DNA of 64,000 nt from Vibrio sp. S9_S30 (GCF_014694455.1 NZ_JAAUWT010000023.1:1-64000), one strand, 5' to 3'; numbered from the stretch's first letter, positions 50,653 through 59,204 are shown. Translations and numbers: made by a program. The notes: a model not told the origin generated them from the sequence alone.

Positions 50653-52584
50653 ATGCGAAACATTTCCCAAAGGATTTGTATGGCATCTTTCGGTTTGCTA
50701 TGTACGTTTTCGACCATAGCAGAAGATGGAACTGAGCTCGTACAACAACGGCTCAAATACGAAGAAGCTCAGAAATTACTCGATGAAAAAAAGGTAGAGG
50801 ACTACTATGCAATGCGCTCGGATATTGCCGATTATGTGTTGACGCCGTATACCGATTACCGGGCGTTTCTTGTCAATATTGGTCAACGTAGTATTGATGA
50901 AGTCAGCTATTTTCAGAAGCAATTCTATACCCTCCCATTTTCGAAAAGAGTCCGTGCCGCGTATTTGGATGGTTTGGCAAAAGAGAAGAATTGGAAAACC
51001 ATTTACCGCTATCAACTTACTGAACCCCGCGGCGAAACTTATCGATGTTACTACTATTACTCTCAGTTAAAGCACGGCGATAAAGCGACCGCATTCGCAG
51101 GGGCGGAAAAATTATGGCTGAGCGGAAAGAGTGTCGTGTCTGCGTGTGATGATTTATTCGAGGCGTGGGAAAAGGCTGGCAACAGAAGTGATGACAAAAT
51201 CCTTGACCGTATGGTGCTTGCTTATGAAGCAAGGCAGGGTGGAATGATCACGTACCTAAAAAAGCTACCAGATGGAAAGAAAGCCAAAACCGAAGCGGAA
51301 AAAATCGCCAAACTGTATCAATACCCTGAGGGTATAGGAGAGTTTGCCAAAAGATCTTACGTTACACCAAGAAATAAGAAGCTGGCATGGCATGGTTATC
51401 GAAAGCTTGTTCGAACGGATACCGAAGAAGCGGTAAAACAGCTGGCTCTTGTTGTATCAGGGCAAAAGTTGACTTCTGACCAAAGGCAGCAGCTGTCAGA
51501 CTATACGGCTTTTTACCTTATCAATACGGAGTCTAGTGAATTAATTGCATGGCGTGACAAAGTCATTTCGACTTCGAAAAACAGCGACTTATTGGAAAGA
51601 AGAATTCGCCTTGCAATACAGTATGCCGATTGGAAAGGGATTGAAAGTTGGGTCAATCAACTCCCATCTACAAAGAAAGAGGAGCTTCGTTGGCAGTATT
51701 GGTTGGCAAGATCAGAAATAGCACAAGGTCGCAATAAAGCTGGTGAGCAACGGCTGAGGGCGATACTAGGACAACGCCATTTCTACAGTGTTGTGGCGGC
51801 TCAAACATTGGGTGTTCCTATCCATTACGAAGTAAGCAAAAGCGAACCGGATACAAGTTTAACCAAGAAATACCAAAAGACGCTAGATCGAGTCCATGAA
51901 TTGATTGTGCTCGATAAAATTTCAGCGGCAAAAAGTGAATGGCAATGGTTGTTAGAGAGAAGCTCAAGAGAAGAAAAGCAAGCGTTAGCGCATTATGCCT
52001 CTATGCAAAAGTGGTCTCATTTAACGGTGAAAGCGTCGATTGCCGCTGAAGTATGGGACGAAATATATTTGCGCTTTCCCATTGCTCACCGTTGGTGGTT
52101 CGAGTTTTATGGGGATAAATACAATATCGAGCCAATTACATTGATGTCTCTTGCTCGTCAGGAGAGTGCACTAGATGCACAAGCTCGTTCTCCTGTCGGT
52201 GCGCGTGGCATCATGCAAATTATGCCCGCAACCGCCAAATACACAGCGCGGAAATTCGGCATTGCTTATAAGCTGCCAAGCGATTTGCACGATGTAAAAA
52301 AGAACATTGAAATCGGTAGTCAGTATTTGAGCTACCTTCTCGAACAGTATGATGGGAATCGCATTTATGCTTTGGCTGCCTATAATGCGGGACCACATCG
52401 AGTGGAAAAATGGCGTAAGAACAGCGATCAAAGGTTGGATGTATTCGCATTTGTTGAAGCGATTCCATTTAGAGAAACTCGCGACTATGTACAGAACATT
52501 TTGATGTTTGAGTCCTATTATCGTTTCTTGAGTGGAACGAAAGGGGATTTTTTGACGAAAAATGAGCGGGAAGAAAAATACTAA
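50653..52584 (+). CDS. slt: Soluble lytic murein transglycosylase Slt70
   Basis: 643-aa periplasmic enzyme releasing 1,6-anhydro-muropeptides. Signal peptide about 1-23 (MRNISQRICMASFGLLCTFS), long alpha-superhelical U and L domains, and a C-terminal catalytic domain with Glu in LARQESALDAQARSPVGARG and IMQIMPATAKY near 510-540. ATG 50653 is chosen because it starts the signal peptide and follows CAGG. It feeds the NagZ-AnmK-MurQ recycling route also encoded here. trpR follows as in E. coli. Confidence 0.94.
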   Translation: MRNISQRICMASFGLLCTFSTIAEDGTELVQQRLKYEEAQKLLDEKKVEDYYAMRSDIADYVLTPYTDYRAFLVNIGQRSIDEVSYFQKQFYTLPFSKRVRAAYLDGLAKEKNWKTIYRYQLTEPRGETYRCYYYYSQLKHGDKATAFAGAEKLWLSGKSVVSACDDLFEAWEKAGNRSDDKILDRMVLAYEARQGGMITYLKKLPDGKKAKTEAEKIAKLYQYPEGIGEFAKRSYVTPRNKKLAWHGYRKLVRTDTEEAVKQLALVVSGQKLTSDQRQQLSDYTAFYLINTESSELIAWRDKVISTSKNSDLLERRIRLAIQYADWKGIESWVNQLPSTKKEELRWQYWLARSEIAQGRNKAGEQRLRAILGQRHFYSVVAAQTLGVPIHYEVSKSEPDTSLTKKYQKTLDRVHELIVLDKISAAKSEWQWLLERSSREEKQALAHYASMQKWSHLTVKASIAAEVWDEIYLRFPIAHRWWFEFYGDKYNIEPITLMSLARQESALDAQARSPVGARGIMQIMPATAKYTARKFGIAYKLPSDLHDVKKNIEIGSQYLSYLLEQYDGNRIYALAAYNAGPHRVEKWRKNSDQRLDVFAFVEAIPFRETRDYVQNILMFESYYRFLSGTKGDFLTKNEREEKY

Positions 52585-52665
52585 ACTTGCAAACCGATGA
52601 ATGGTTAAGGTCGATAGGCTCTGACTTGTTGAGAATCAATCTGTAATGGCATAAACAAGTCACCC

Positions 52666-52702
52666 TCGCTGAAGCTATCATTTTTAGGTTACTTGGGTAT
52701 AA
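52666..52702 (+). repeat. Interspersed repeat, copy C, upstream of trpR
   Basis: CGCTGAAGCTATCATTTTT-AGGTTACTTGGGTATAAG. The right half is identical to copy B; the left half has diverged. Oriented toward trpR, 49 bp before its start codon. Confidence 0.6.
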
Positions 52703-52750
52703 GCAATGTTGGGTATACAATATCTGGGATTGAGTAACAGAGAGAGCCTT

Positions 52751-53059
52751 ATGTCATTAAAGCCAGAGTTTCAAGAATGGCAAGATGTTATGGACTTGGT
52801 CGCCAAAGCTGCCGAACATGATAAACATGGTATGCTTTTAACCATGTTAATGACGCCAGATGAAAGAGATGCGATTCAAGCTCGAGTGAATATTTTTAAT
52901 GAATTACTCAAAGGTAATTTATCCCAGCGTCAAATAAGCCAGATGTTAGGCGTAGGCATAGCAACCATTACACGTGGTTCTAATGAGCTAAAAAACAAAT
53001 CAGATAATGATAAAGCCGCGTTGAAACAGTTGCTCAAAAATACTCCTAAATCAAGGTAG
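52751..53059 (+). CDS. trpR: Trp operon repressor TrpR
   Basis: 102-aa tryptophan-dependent repressor. The core is MTPDERDAIQARVNIFNELL, then the helix-turn-helix SQRQISQMLGVGIATITRGS near 62-81. ATG 52751 (MSLKPEFQEWQDVM) is preferred over the upstream frame at 52706: AGAGAG precedes it and the length then fits the family (108 in E. coli). Lies between slt and yjjX as in E. coli. trp genes are not in this window. Confidence 0.94.
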   Translation: MSLKPEFQEWQDVMDLVAKAAEHDKHGMLLTMLMTPDERDAIQARVNIFNELLKGNLSQRQISQMLGVGIATITRGSNELKNKSDNDKAALKQLLKNTPKSR

Positions 53060-53072
53060 TTCTATAATACCG

Positions 53073-53103
53073 GAAGGCAGTGACTTAGATTGCTGCCTTT
53101 TCT
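53073..53103 (+). terminator. Terminator of trpR
   Basis: GGAAGGCAG, a 12-base loop, CTGCCTTTTC, followed by further T residues. Confidence 0.75.
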
Positions 53104-53106
53104 ATT

Positions 53107-53652
53107 TTATGAGTTATCTGGAAACAGCAAGTTATTTGGAAACAGATCTGGGTGAATAAAAGGGATAAGAGCAAGAATTAAGGCTTGGTGGTAGACCGAA
53201 CTTCTAGTCAGTGTGTTACCCGTTAGCAGAGCAATCGCCCCTCCTTTTTGCTTGATGTTGTCTGTCCCGAATGTTTTATCCATGACATCACCTAACTCAT
53301 TACCTTGCTGTACCTGCTTAATGACTTTAGGAGGCAGAGGCAAACTTGATGAGCGAGATTCCCCTCTTTTATTTCCTGATTCAATGATCATCCACGCAAA
53401 TGTGTCGTTACCCTCAATCCCAGCCTCTAAGCCGACATAAAATTCAGCATGTGGCTTTTTAGCACGCGCATTTTTGACTCGGTTTATTGCTCCAGATTTT
53501 GTTTCACTATTGGACATGGGTTGCTCTGCAACCTCACTTGGGACAGAGACATATTCATATTCAAAACTGTTATTGGGGAATGCTTCTTTAAAGGCGCTCT
53601 TAACCGCATTAATTTTGGCTGGGTTTAACGATGCGATAATGACTTTTCTCAT
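53107..53652 (-). CDS. yjjX: Inosine/xanthosine triphosphatase YjjX
   Basis: 181-aa house-cleaning nucleotidase that hydrolyses ITP and XTP. N-terminal motif MRKVIIASLNPAKINAVKSA, then VGLEAGIEG and WMIIE. ATG 53652 with AAGGA upstream is chosen; the frame from 53760 adds 36 non-homologous residues. The C-terminus contains a six-residue duplication (LFPNNL then LFPDNS) produced by an 18-bp tandem duplication at 53112-53147. Convergent with trpR. Confidence 0.9.
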   Translation of the reverse strand: MRKVIIASLNPAKINAVKSAFKEAFPNNSFEYEYVSVPSEVAEQPMSNSETKSGAINRVKNARAKKPHAEFYVGLEAGIEGNDTFAWMIIESGNKRGESRSSSLPLPPKVIKQVQQGNELGDVMDKTFGTDNIKQKGGAIALLTGNTLTRSSVYHQALILALIPFIHPDLFPNNLLFPDNS

Positions 53653-53760
53653 TAGATGGTGTTCCTTCACATGTCGGCTCAATGCATAATTCTCAACGCC
53701 AATTCTACATTGATATATGTGTTTCATACTACTAAGAACATTTGGGTCAACAAACTTCAA

Positions 53761-56088
53761 TTAGTCGCGTGTGTGAAGGGTGGTTGCCCACTCCCTGAGT
53801 TGTTCGATGGGCATCGGCTGACCAAAGTAAAAGCCTTGCATATAATCGCAGCCACTTGAACGCAGCCATTGGTGCATATCGCGATTTTCAACCCCTTCGG
53901 CTGTAACGGATATGTTTTGAGAGTGGCACAGCTCTATCAATGGTTTAATAATGTGCTGCTTATGAGATTCCAGCATAGCCAGCAAGAACTCTCGATCAAA
54001 TTTGATTTTTTGAACGGGGTATTGAACCAATTGGGTGAATGAGGTGTACCCAGAACCAAAATCGTCAATAGCCAGCTGAAACCCCTGAGAAGACAGCTCG
54101 TGCAGTAAAGGGTAACCCTGACTTTCAGCAGCGAATGTTTCTGTGATTTCAAAATCGACTTGCCCATAAGGGACGCAGTATTGCTGTGCTTTTTGCTCTA
54201 TAAATGTCGCCAGTTGACAAGAATCCAGTTCAGCAGAAGAAAGGTTGATAGAAAGTTGAACCTGATGTTTAAACAAACTTTGCATTTGGTGATAGTCAGA
54301 GAATGCATGTTCAATTACCCATCTATCAATGCTTTCAAATAATCCAGTCTGCTCTGCCAAGGGTATAAACTCAGATGGCGAGACTTCGCCAAGTGTACTG
54401 GAGTGCCACCTTAAAAGTGCTTCGACACCAACGACTTCCGTTCCATCGGCATTCATGTAGGGCATGTATACCAAAGAAAATTCATTTTGATCATCCGCTT
54501 GGCGCAATGCTCGTTCTATGTTACTCACCCGCTTAACTTCTTTATCCAATGCTTCTGAGTAAAAGGTGTACTGGTTTTTTCCTGCTCGCTTCGCTTGATA
54601 CATTGCTGTATCGGCGTTTGAGAGCAAATGTTCTATATTGTCACCGTCTGTGGGGTAGGTCGCGACACCAATACTGACGGTAATAGGGAATGTGCCGACT
54701 GGAGACACAAAACCAGCTTGTAAAGGATGAAGAATGTTTTGGCAGAAATGATGAATTAAAGTGGCGTCCAAATCCGTACCGCAAAGGTATACAGCAAACT
54801 CATCTCCAGAGAGTCGAGAAGACATGGCTTTCACGCTGTGCTTCGACGATACATGTTCTTCTATCTGAATGAGGTTTTTCGCAAACTGGACCAAAAGAGC
54901 GTCTCCAATTTTGTGTCCATATTTATCGTTCACAAACTTAAAGTTATCGAGATCGATATAAAGGATGCAGTGTTGCTCTTTTTCTACAGCAGTGTGAGCG
55001 AGTGTGAATGCCTTCGCCACATATGACTGAAAATATCGGCGATTTGCCAGCTTGGTCAATTGATCCATTTCTGCCAATTGCTTTGTTTTTTGGTAGTTGT
55101 CGGCCAAGCTTTGGTACATTTCGTGAAATTTATGCGAAAGGTGACCGATTTCATCGTTGCTGTTTAGGCGTTGAATGTTCGTTCGCTTGTGATCCTCGAC
55201 TTCTCGCAGCTGTTTCGCCAGTCGAGTGATAGGGAAGATAACGTAACGATAGAAAAGTAAAATAAGTAAAGATACGGTGATGAGTGAAGATAAACCAAAC
55301 GAAATTAATAGCTTAAACAGTATTTCACTGAATTTATTTTCAACCACAAAGCTAGAAGGATCTAACGTAGCCCAGCGTGTAGGAGAAAGTTGTACGCTAT
55401 GAGTCAATTCACGAGTTTGCGTTGGGGGCTCTAACGCGTATGTGAGCACGGTTAAGTGTTCTCGTTCCAAAAGGTGCCTTAAGTTGTTGTACTCCGTTGT
55501 CTCAATCATCGCCACCACTATAAAGTAATCCTCGGGAAGCGTACTTTGCTTTGGAGAGGAAAATGTCACTTTATTGTATACATCATACTTTACTAATATT
55601 CCGCCAGCCTCTTTATTAAACAAGTACTCTGTTTGCGACCAGCGACCTGCAGTGACGCCTTCTTTAACAAATTGTGTGATTTTTATATCTAACCAAGAAT
55701 TAAGGTCAACCTGATTCTCTACATAAAAGAGTGTATTAAATTGCTTGTCGAGTAATCCGAGTGCGGCAAAATCTCGGTTATGTAAAGTGAGATCCGTTAA
55801 TGTTTGGTGAAGGCTTCGGCTGAGTTCAAATTCTCGATAAGGGTTGTTGGTATCATTGAAAAAGCGTTCGAGTATGTCACTATGGCTTAATGTATAGGTG
55901 TAACTATTCAGGAAGTTAGCAGCTTGCCTATAATGGCTGGCGAGTTTTTCCATGTTGAGTTGTATTGAGCTTTTTTCTAATTTGATTAGGGCGTTATGCT
56001 GTCCTAAGTAAATGATGTAACTTGAAATAGCTGCACTGAGTACAACGACAGGGATTATGAGAAGTAGGGTTCGTTTGCTGAGCTTCAT
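53761..56088 (-). CDS. mbaA: MbaA-like GGDEF/EAL c-di-GMP enzyme
   Basis: 775-aa inner-membrane protein: TM1 about 7-28, periplasmic region to about 265, TM2 about 266-287, HAMP, GGDEF domain with SGDEF near 427, EAL domain with EALLRW near 553, NLSSAEL, EITETF, DDFGSGYTSF and VTAEGVEN. Both catalytic sets look intact, so the protein could make or degrade c-di-GMP. Position between yjjX and pheA matches V. cholerae mbaA, a norspermidine-controlled biofilm switch. In V. cholerae nspS lies directly upstream of mbaA; here only 248 bp separate this gene from pheA and no nspS is present. Confidence 0.82.
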   Translation of the reverse strand: MKLSKRTLLLIIPVVVLSAAISSYIIYLGQHNALIKLEKSSIQLNMEKLASHYRQAANFLNSYTYTLSHSDILERFFNDTNNPYREFELSRSLHQTLTDLTLHNRDFAALGLLDKQFNTLFYVENQVDLNSWLDIKITQFVKEGVTAGRWSQTEYLFNKEAGGILVKYDVYNKVTFSSPKQSTLPEDYFIVVAMIETTEYNNLRHLLEREHLTVLTYALEPPTQTRELTHSVQLSPTRWATLDPSSFVVENKFSEILFKLLISFGLSSLITVSLLILLFYRYVIFPITRLAKQLREVEDHKRTNIQRLNSNDEIGHLSHKFHEMYQSLADNYQKTKQLAEMDQLTKLANRRYFQSYVAKAFTLAHTAVEKEQHCILYIDLDNFKFVNDKYGHKIGDALLVQFAKNLIQIEEHVSSKHSVKAMSSRLSGDEFAVYLCGTDLDATLIHHFCQNILHPLQAGFVSPVGTFPITVSIGVATYPTDGDNIEHLLSNADTAMYQAKRAGKNQYTFYSEALDKEVKRVSNIERALRQADDQNEFSLVYMPYMNADGTEVVGVEALLRWHSSTLGEVSPSEFIPLAEQTGLFESIDRWVIEHAFSDYHQMQSLFKHQVQLSINLSSAELDSCQLATFIEQKAQQYCVPYGQVDFEITETFAAESQGYPLLHELSSQGFQLAIDDFGSGYTSFTQLVQYPVQKIKFDREFLLAMLESHKQHIIKPLIELCHSQNISVTAEGVENRDMHQWLRSSGCDYMQGFYFGQPMPIEQLREWATTLHTRD

Positions 56089-56284
56089 TCTATATACATA
56101 CGTTCCATCAATGAATACGACCTACCCAAACTGAGGAAAAATAAGGATCTGGAGATTGGGTCTTCACGCAACGCGATTTAGGGGCAAGTTACCTTAAAAT
56201 AGAATCGTTGTAGTGTGAGAAATGACTTAACTTTAAGAATGGAGCGTTTTTCTATACTGAAGCGGTCAAAAGGTGGAAGCAAAC

Positions 56285-56310
56285 TCACTCTTTATTTTAA
56301 GAGTGAGCCA
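56285..56310 (-). terminator. Hairpin after pheA, probable weak terminator
   Basis: CTCACTCTT, loop, AAGAGTGAG: nine perfect pairs, 27 bp past the pheA stop; only three T follow on the minus strand. Confidence 0.5.
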
Positions 56311-56336
56311 TGTCAAACCAGAGTCATTTCTGCTCA

Positions 56337-57506
56337 TTACCTTAAGGTAATTTGTGTCGCTTCTACATTTTCGATTGGGTAACAGCCAAGTACTTTTAAA
56401 TGAGTAGTCAATTTTATAATTTCCGAAATGGCACTATTCATTTCTTCAGAGTCGAGATGTGCTTCTAGATCAATGTAGAACATTTCTTCCCAAGGGTTCC
56501 CCATTATCGGGCGTGATTCTAGTTTGGTCATATTAATGCCATATCGCTGCAATACTAATAGTGTTTCAACGAGTGAACCCGCTTGTTGCGATGTCGACAT
56601 AATCAATGTTGTCTTGGCAGGGATCTGAGTGGACACTTCAACTGGTTTACGTGCCACGACAATAAAACGTGTGCGATTTTCGGTTTGATTCGCAATATTG
56701 GCTTGAATGGGCTGTAAGCCATACAGCTTTCCACTAGAAGCGTTACCAATAGCGGCTACATCCTTTCTGTCCAAATCTTTTACTTTCTGCATAGCATCAG
56801 CTGTACTGACGCAAGATTTCAAGGTGACACCATGCAAGTGAGAAAGAAATTCACTGCATTGTTGGTGAGGTTGTGGGTGTGAGTAGAGTGTTTTTATTTC
56901 TTCGAGTCGAATGTCAGATGTGGCGACAAGGCAATGCTCTATCGGGAGTGTCAGTTCGCCTACGATATACAACGTGGTATGTTGAAGGAGATCATAAACT
57001 TCGTTTATCGAACCTGAACTCGTGTTTTCTATTGGAAGGACACCGTAGTCAGCATGACCAGACTCAACGGTAGTCGTGATTTCTTTGAAATGCTCGCAGT
57101 TAAGCTCAATAAGCTCTGTATTTTTGCGGCTGAAATATTGGTGGCTGGCTAAGTGAGAATATGAGCCTCGTGCTCCAAGGAATGCCACACGAGCTAATGG
57201 CTTCCTGCTCTCACTTGGGTTTAACAAGTTTTGTAGGTATGCCTGTTGCAGCAATACTGAGTCTTCAATAATGGTATGAAAAATTTTAGTGATGTATGGG
57301 GCATCTAGCTGGTACTTATCTCTACCATTATTAATCAATTTTACGAGTAGCTGTTGCTCGCGTTTGGCATCGCGTACAGGCTTTGATGTTTCAACTTTGC
57401 TTTTGGCTACTTCGATACTGAGTTCTCGCCTTTCCGATAGCAATTTTAGAAGCTGATCATCCAGCTCGTTTAGGCGTGATCTTATGCCGTCCAATCTGTC
57501 TGTCAT
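56337..57506 (-). CDS. pheA: Chorismate mutase/prephenate dehydratase PheA
   Basis: 389-aa bifunctional enzyme committing chorismate to phenylalanine. N-terminal AroQ mutase (about 1-90; IRSRLNELDDQLLKLLSERR), prephenate dehydratase with GARGSYSHLASHQYF near 115 and NTSSGSINEVYDLL near 165, then a C-terminal ACT domain with KLESRPIMGNPWEEMFYID, the Phe-binding regulatory site. ATG 57506 (MTDRLDGIRS) follows AAGGA; the 57539 frame would run through the attenuator terminator. Regulated by the pheL attenuator upstream. Confidence 0.95.
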   Translation of the reverse strand: MTDRLDGIRSRLNELDDQLLKLLSERRELSIEVAKSKVETSKPVRDAKREQQLLVKLINNGRDKYQLDAPYITKIFHTIIEDSVLLQQAYLQNLLNPSESRKPLARVAFLGARGSYSHLASHQYFSRKNTELIELNCEHFKEITTTVESGHADYGVLPIENTSSGSINEVYDLLQHTTLYIVGELTLPIEHCLVATSDIRLEEIKTLYSHPQPHQQCSEFLSHLHGVTLKSCVSTADAMQKVKDLDRKDVAAIGNASSGKLYGLQPIQANIANQTENRTRFIVVARKPVEVSTQIPAKTTLIMSTSQQAGSLVETLLVLQRYGINMTKLESRPIMGNPWEEMFYIDLEAHLDSEEMNSAISEIIKLTTHLKVLGCYPIENVEATQITLR

Positions 57507-57522
57507 TTTGTTATTATCCTTA

Positions 57523-57553
57523 TAAAAAAAGCCCCCCATTTTTGGGAGGCTTT
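57523..57553 (-). terminator. pheA attenuator terminator
   Basis: On the minus strand AAGCCTCCC, loop AAAAAT, GGGGGGCTTTTTTT. It lies between pheL and the pheA start, the classical attenuator position. Confidence 0.93.
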
Positions 57554-57600
57554 CTGTTCGTTTTTAACTTTTCTTTCAGTAAACGACTTTTGCCCCCAAT

Positions 57601-57648
57601 TCAGGAGATAAAAAAGAAGTTAAAAAAGAACAGGGTAATTGTTTGCAT
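57601..57648 (-). CDS. pheL: pheA leader peptide PheL
   Basis: A 15-codon ORF, MQTITLFFFNFFFIS, with six phenylalanine codons in two FFF runs, like E. coli PheL ([15 protein letters not shown]). Ribosome stalling at these codons when Phe-tRNA is scarce would favour an antiterminator and allow pheA transcription. The short ORF ends about 48 bases before the terminator stem. AGTAAGT precedes the ATG; the ribosome site is weak. Confidence 0.93.
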   Translation of the reverse strand: MQTITLFFFNFFFIS

Positions 57649-57677
57649 ACTTACTATTGTTTAGTGGATGTTTATAC

Positions 57678-57707
57678 ACAATAAGCAATGCAGCTATATA
57701 TCGTCAA
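57678..57707 (-). promoter_or_regulatory. Probable pheL-pheA promoter
   Basis: TTGACG at 57707-57702 and TATTGT at 57683-57678 with an 18-bp spacer, 30 bp upstream of the leader ORF. A mismatched inverted repeat (AATGG...CCATT, about 57717-57741) lies just upstream. Confidence 0.6.
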
Positions 57708-57763
57708 GTAAAAAAAATGGCACCATTTGGTACCATTAAGTCGGACTAAAATTAAAGAGAGTG

Positions 57764-58096
57764 TTATTCGGTTTCTTCCAACTCAGGTTTGTTGGAATGG
57801 CTAGCTCTACGAGCTTCTGGTTTATGACGCAGTTTGTTGAGCTGACGTTCTAGTTTTTGTTCGGCTTCATTGACTGCAATATATAAGTCTTCATTTGTAG
57901 CTGAAGCAATAAGCTGTCCTTTTGGTATAGAGATGATTGCTTCAATCTTCATTTGTTTGTTCGGCTCTTCACTGATGGTAGCTTGGCAACCAATAAACTC
58001 AACTTGCCACTTTTCTAGCTTTTTGAATTTACCTTCAATGTGATTGCGGATGGCAGAGGTGATGTCGATGTTTTTACCAGTGATGTTTACTTTCAT
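57764..58096 (-). CDS. raiA: Ribosome-associated inhibitor A / hibernation factor
   Basis: 110-aa protein of the RaiA/YfiA group. Beta-alpha core MKVNITGKNIDITSAIRNHI, then the conserved basic segment and LYIAVNEAEQKLERQLNKLR. The length with a charged C-terminal tail (KPELEETE) fits YfiA (113 aa) rather than short HPF (95 aa). It stabilises idle 70S ribosomes in stationary phase or cold. Located near pheA as in E. coli. CRP-like sites lie upstream. Confidence 0.9.
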   Translation of the reverse strand: MKVNITGKNIDITSAIRNHIEGKFKKLEKWQVEFIGCQATISEEPNKQMKIEAIISIPKGQLIASATNEDLYIAVNEAEQKLERQLNKLRHKPEARRASHSNKPELEETE

Positions 58097-58374
58097 AGTG
58101 TTTTTTCCTCTGTTTCGCCCCTCATTGGGTTAACTCCAGATTACTTATCCAGTCCGAAAAGAATGTGATCTAAGTCAATATTTTAAGTGGGGTGAATCTA
58201 TTTGGATACGAATGTGATCTCAGACAAAACCTAGATGGAATTCTTGAAAAAATACTTGTTGAACGGGAAAAAATGTTTAGATTGGTAAAGGTAAGCACGC
58301 TAGAAATCCTGTATTTTTAGGGGGCAAATACGATTCAATGAAAACGACTGTTTAAAGTTTGCTCGCTAGGTTTT

Positions 58375-58390
58375 TGTGATACTAATCACA
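58375..58390. promoter_or_regulatory. Perfect CRP-type site
   Basis: TGTGA-TACTAA-TCACA has both half-sites identical to the cAMP-CRP consensus. It is centred about 286 bp upstream of raiA and 96 bp past the bamD stop. Confidence 0.75.
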
Positions 58391-58430
58391 CCAATACTTC
58401 CCTCTCTTTTCTAATCGATTTATTTGACAT

Positions 58431-58458
58431 AAAAAAAGCAGCTAAAGCTGCTTTTTTT
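58431..58458. terminator. Terminator of bamD
   Basis: AAAAAAAGCAGC, loop TAAA, GCTGCTTTTTTT; strong in both directions. Confidence 0.95.
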
Positions 58459-58478
58459 ATGTCTGCATGATAAGGAAC

Positions 58479-59204
58479 TTAAACGGGGTTAAGACTCATT
58501 AACTTCTCCGTCCGCTCTATGGCATCTTTCAACCCTAGCTTTTTGTAGGCTTCTAACTGAATGGCGAGAGATTTACGTGCTGCTTCCGTATCTGGAAAGG
58601 TTTTTTGGAGTTCCTGACTTCGATTAATGGCGGCAATCCAAGCTTCGCGTCTCAGATAAAAATCAGCAGTGGCTAAATCGTATTCTGCCAATCGATTCTT
58701 AAGAGAGAACATGCGTTGCTGCGCATCTTCAGCATACGGGCTGTTTGGGTATCGCTGTAGCAGACGTTTGAAATCGTTGAACGCTGATTTCACTGGCTCG
58801 GGATCTCTATCTGAACGATCAACATTAAATAGATCGTGCATAAAGTTTCTATCTTGAGCCATGTGCGTCAAACCACGCATATAGAGTACCCAGTCTGATT
58901 TTTGGTGTGTTGGGTTGAGTCGAGTGAATCGAGCAATGGTGGCTATACCAAGTGCCAGATCATCATTCTTATAGTATGCGTAGATCAAATCTAGCTGTAC
59001 TTGTTCAGAATAGGGACCAAAAGGGTAGCGTGAATCTAATGCCTCCAGTTTATCAATTGCGGTACGCCAGTTACCTGTCTGAAGCGATATCTTTGCATCC
59101 GAGTACAATTCTGCTGGTGGCACATCAGGCACAACCTCTCTGCTACTAGAGCATCCAACCAGAAGCCCCAAAGCTAATAAGCCCGATAATGTATGCTTTT
59201 TCAT
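58479..59204 (-). CDS. bamD: Outer-membrane assembly lipoprotein BamD
   Basis: 241-aa TPR lipoprotein, essential part of the BAM complex. Signal peptide with lipobox LLVGC (Cys19), then TPR-like helices (AELYSDAKISLQTGNWRTAIDKLEALDSRYP and repeats to about 225). Length matches E. coli BamD (245). Divergent from rluD, an order shared with E. coli (yfiO/rluD). Confidence 0.95.
   Translation of the reverse strand: MKKHTLSGLLALGLLVGCSSSREVVPDVPPAELYSDAKISLQTGNWRTAIDKLEALDSRYPFGPYSEQVQLDLIYAYYKNDDLALGIATIARFTRLNPTHQKSDWVLYMRGLTHMAQDRNFMHDLFNVDRSDRDPEPVKSAFNDFKRLLQRYPNSPYAEDAQQRMFSLKNRLAEYDLATADFYLRREAWIAAINRSQELQKTFPDTEAARKSLAIQLEAYKKLGLKDAIERTEKLMSLNPV

Larger units (their letters stand above)
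58097..58478. other. raiA upstream region
   Basis: 382 bp. Contains the perfect CRP-type palindrome at 58375-58390, two weaker TGTGA sites sharing GAATGTGATCT (58161-58171 and 58210-58220), and the bamD terminator. No ORF seen. Confidence 0.55.

Noticed and set aside
53653..53760. 36-residue N-terminal extension of YjjX
   Set aside because: No ribosome site at 53760; the family N-terminus MRKVIIASLNP begins at 53652 with AAGGA upstream.
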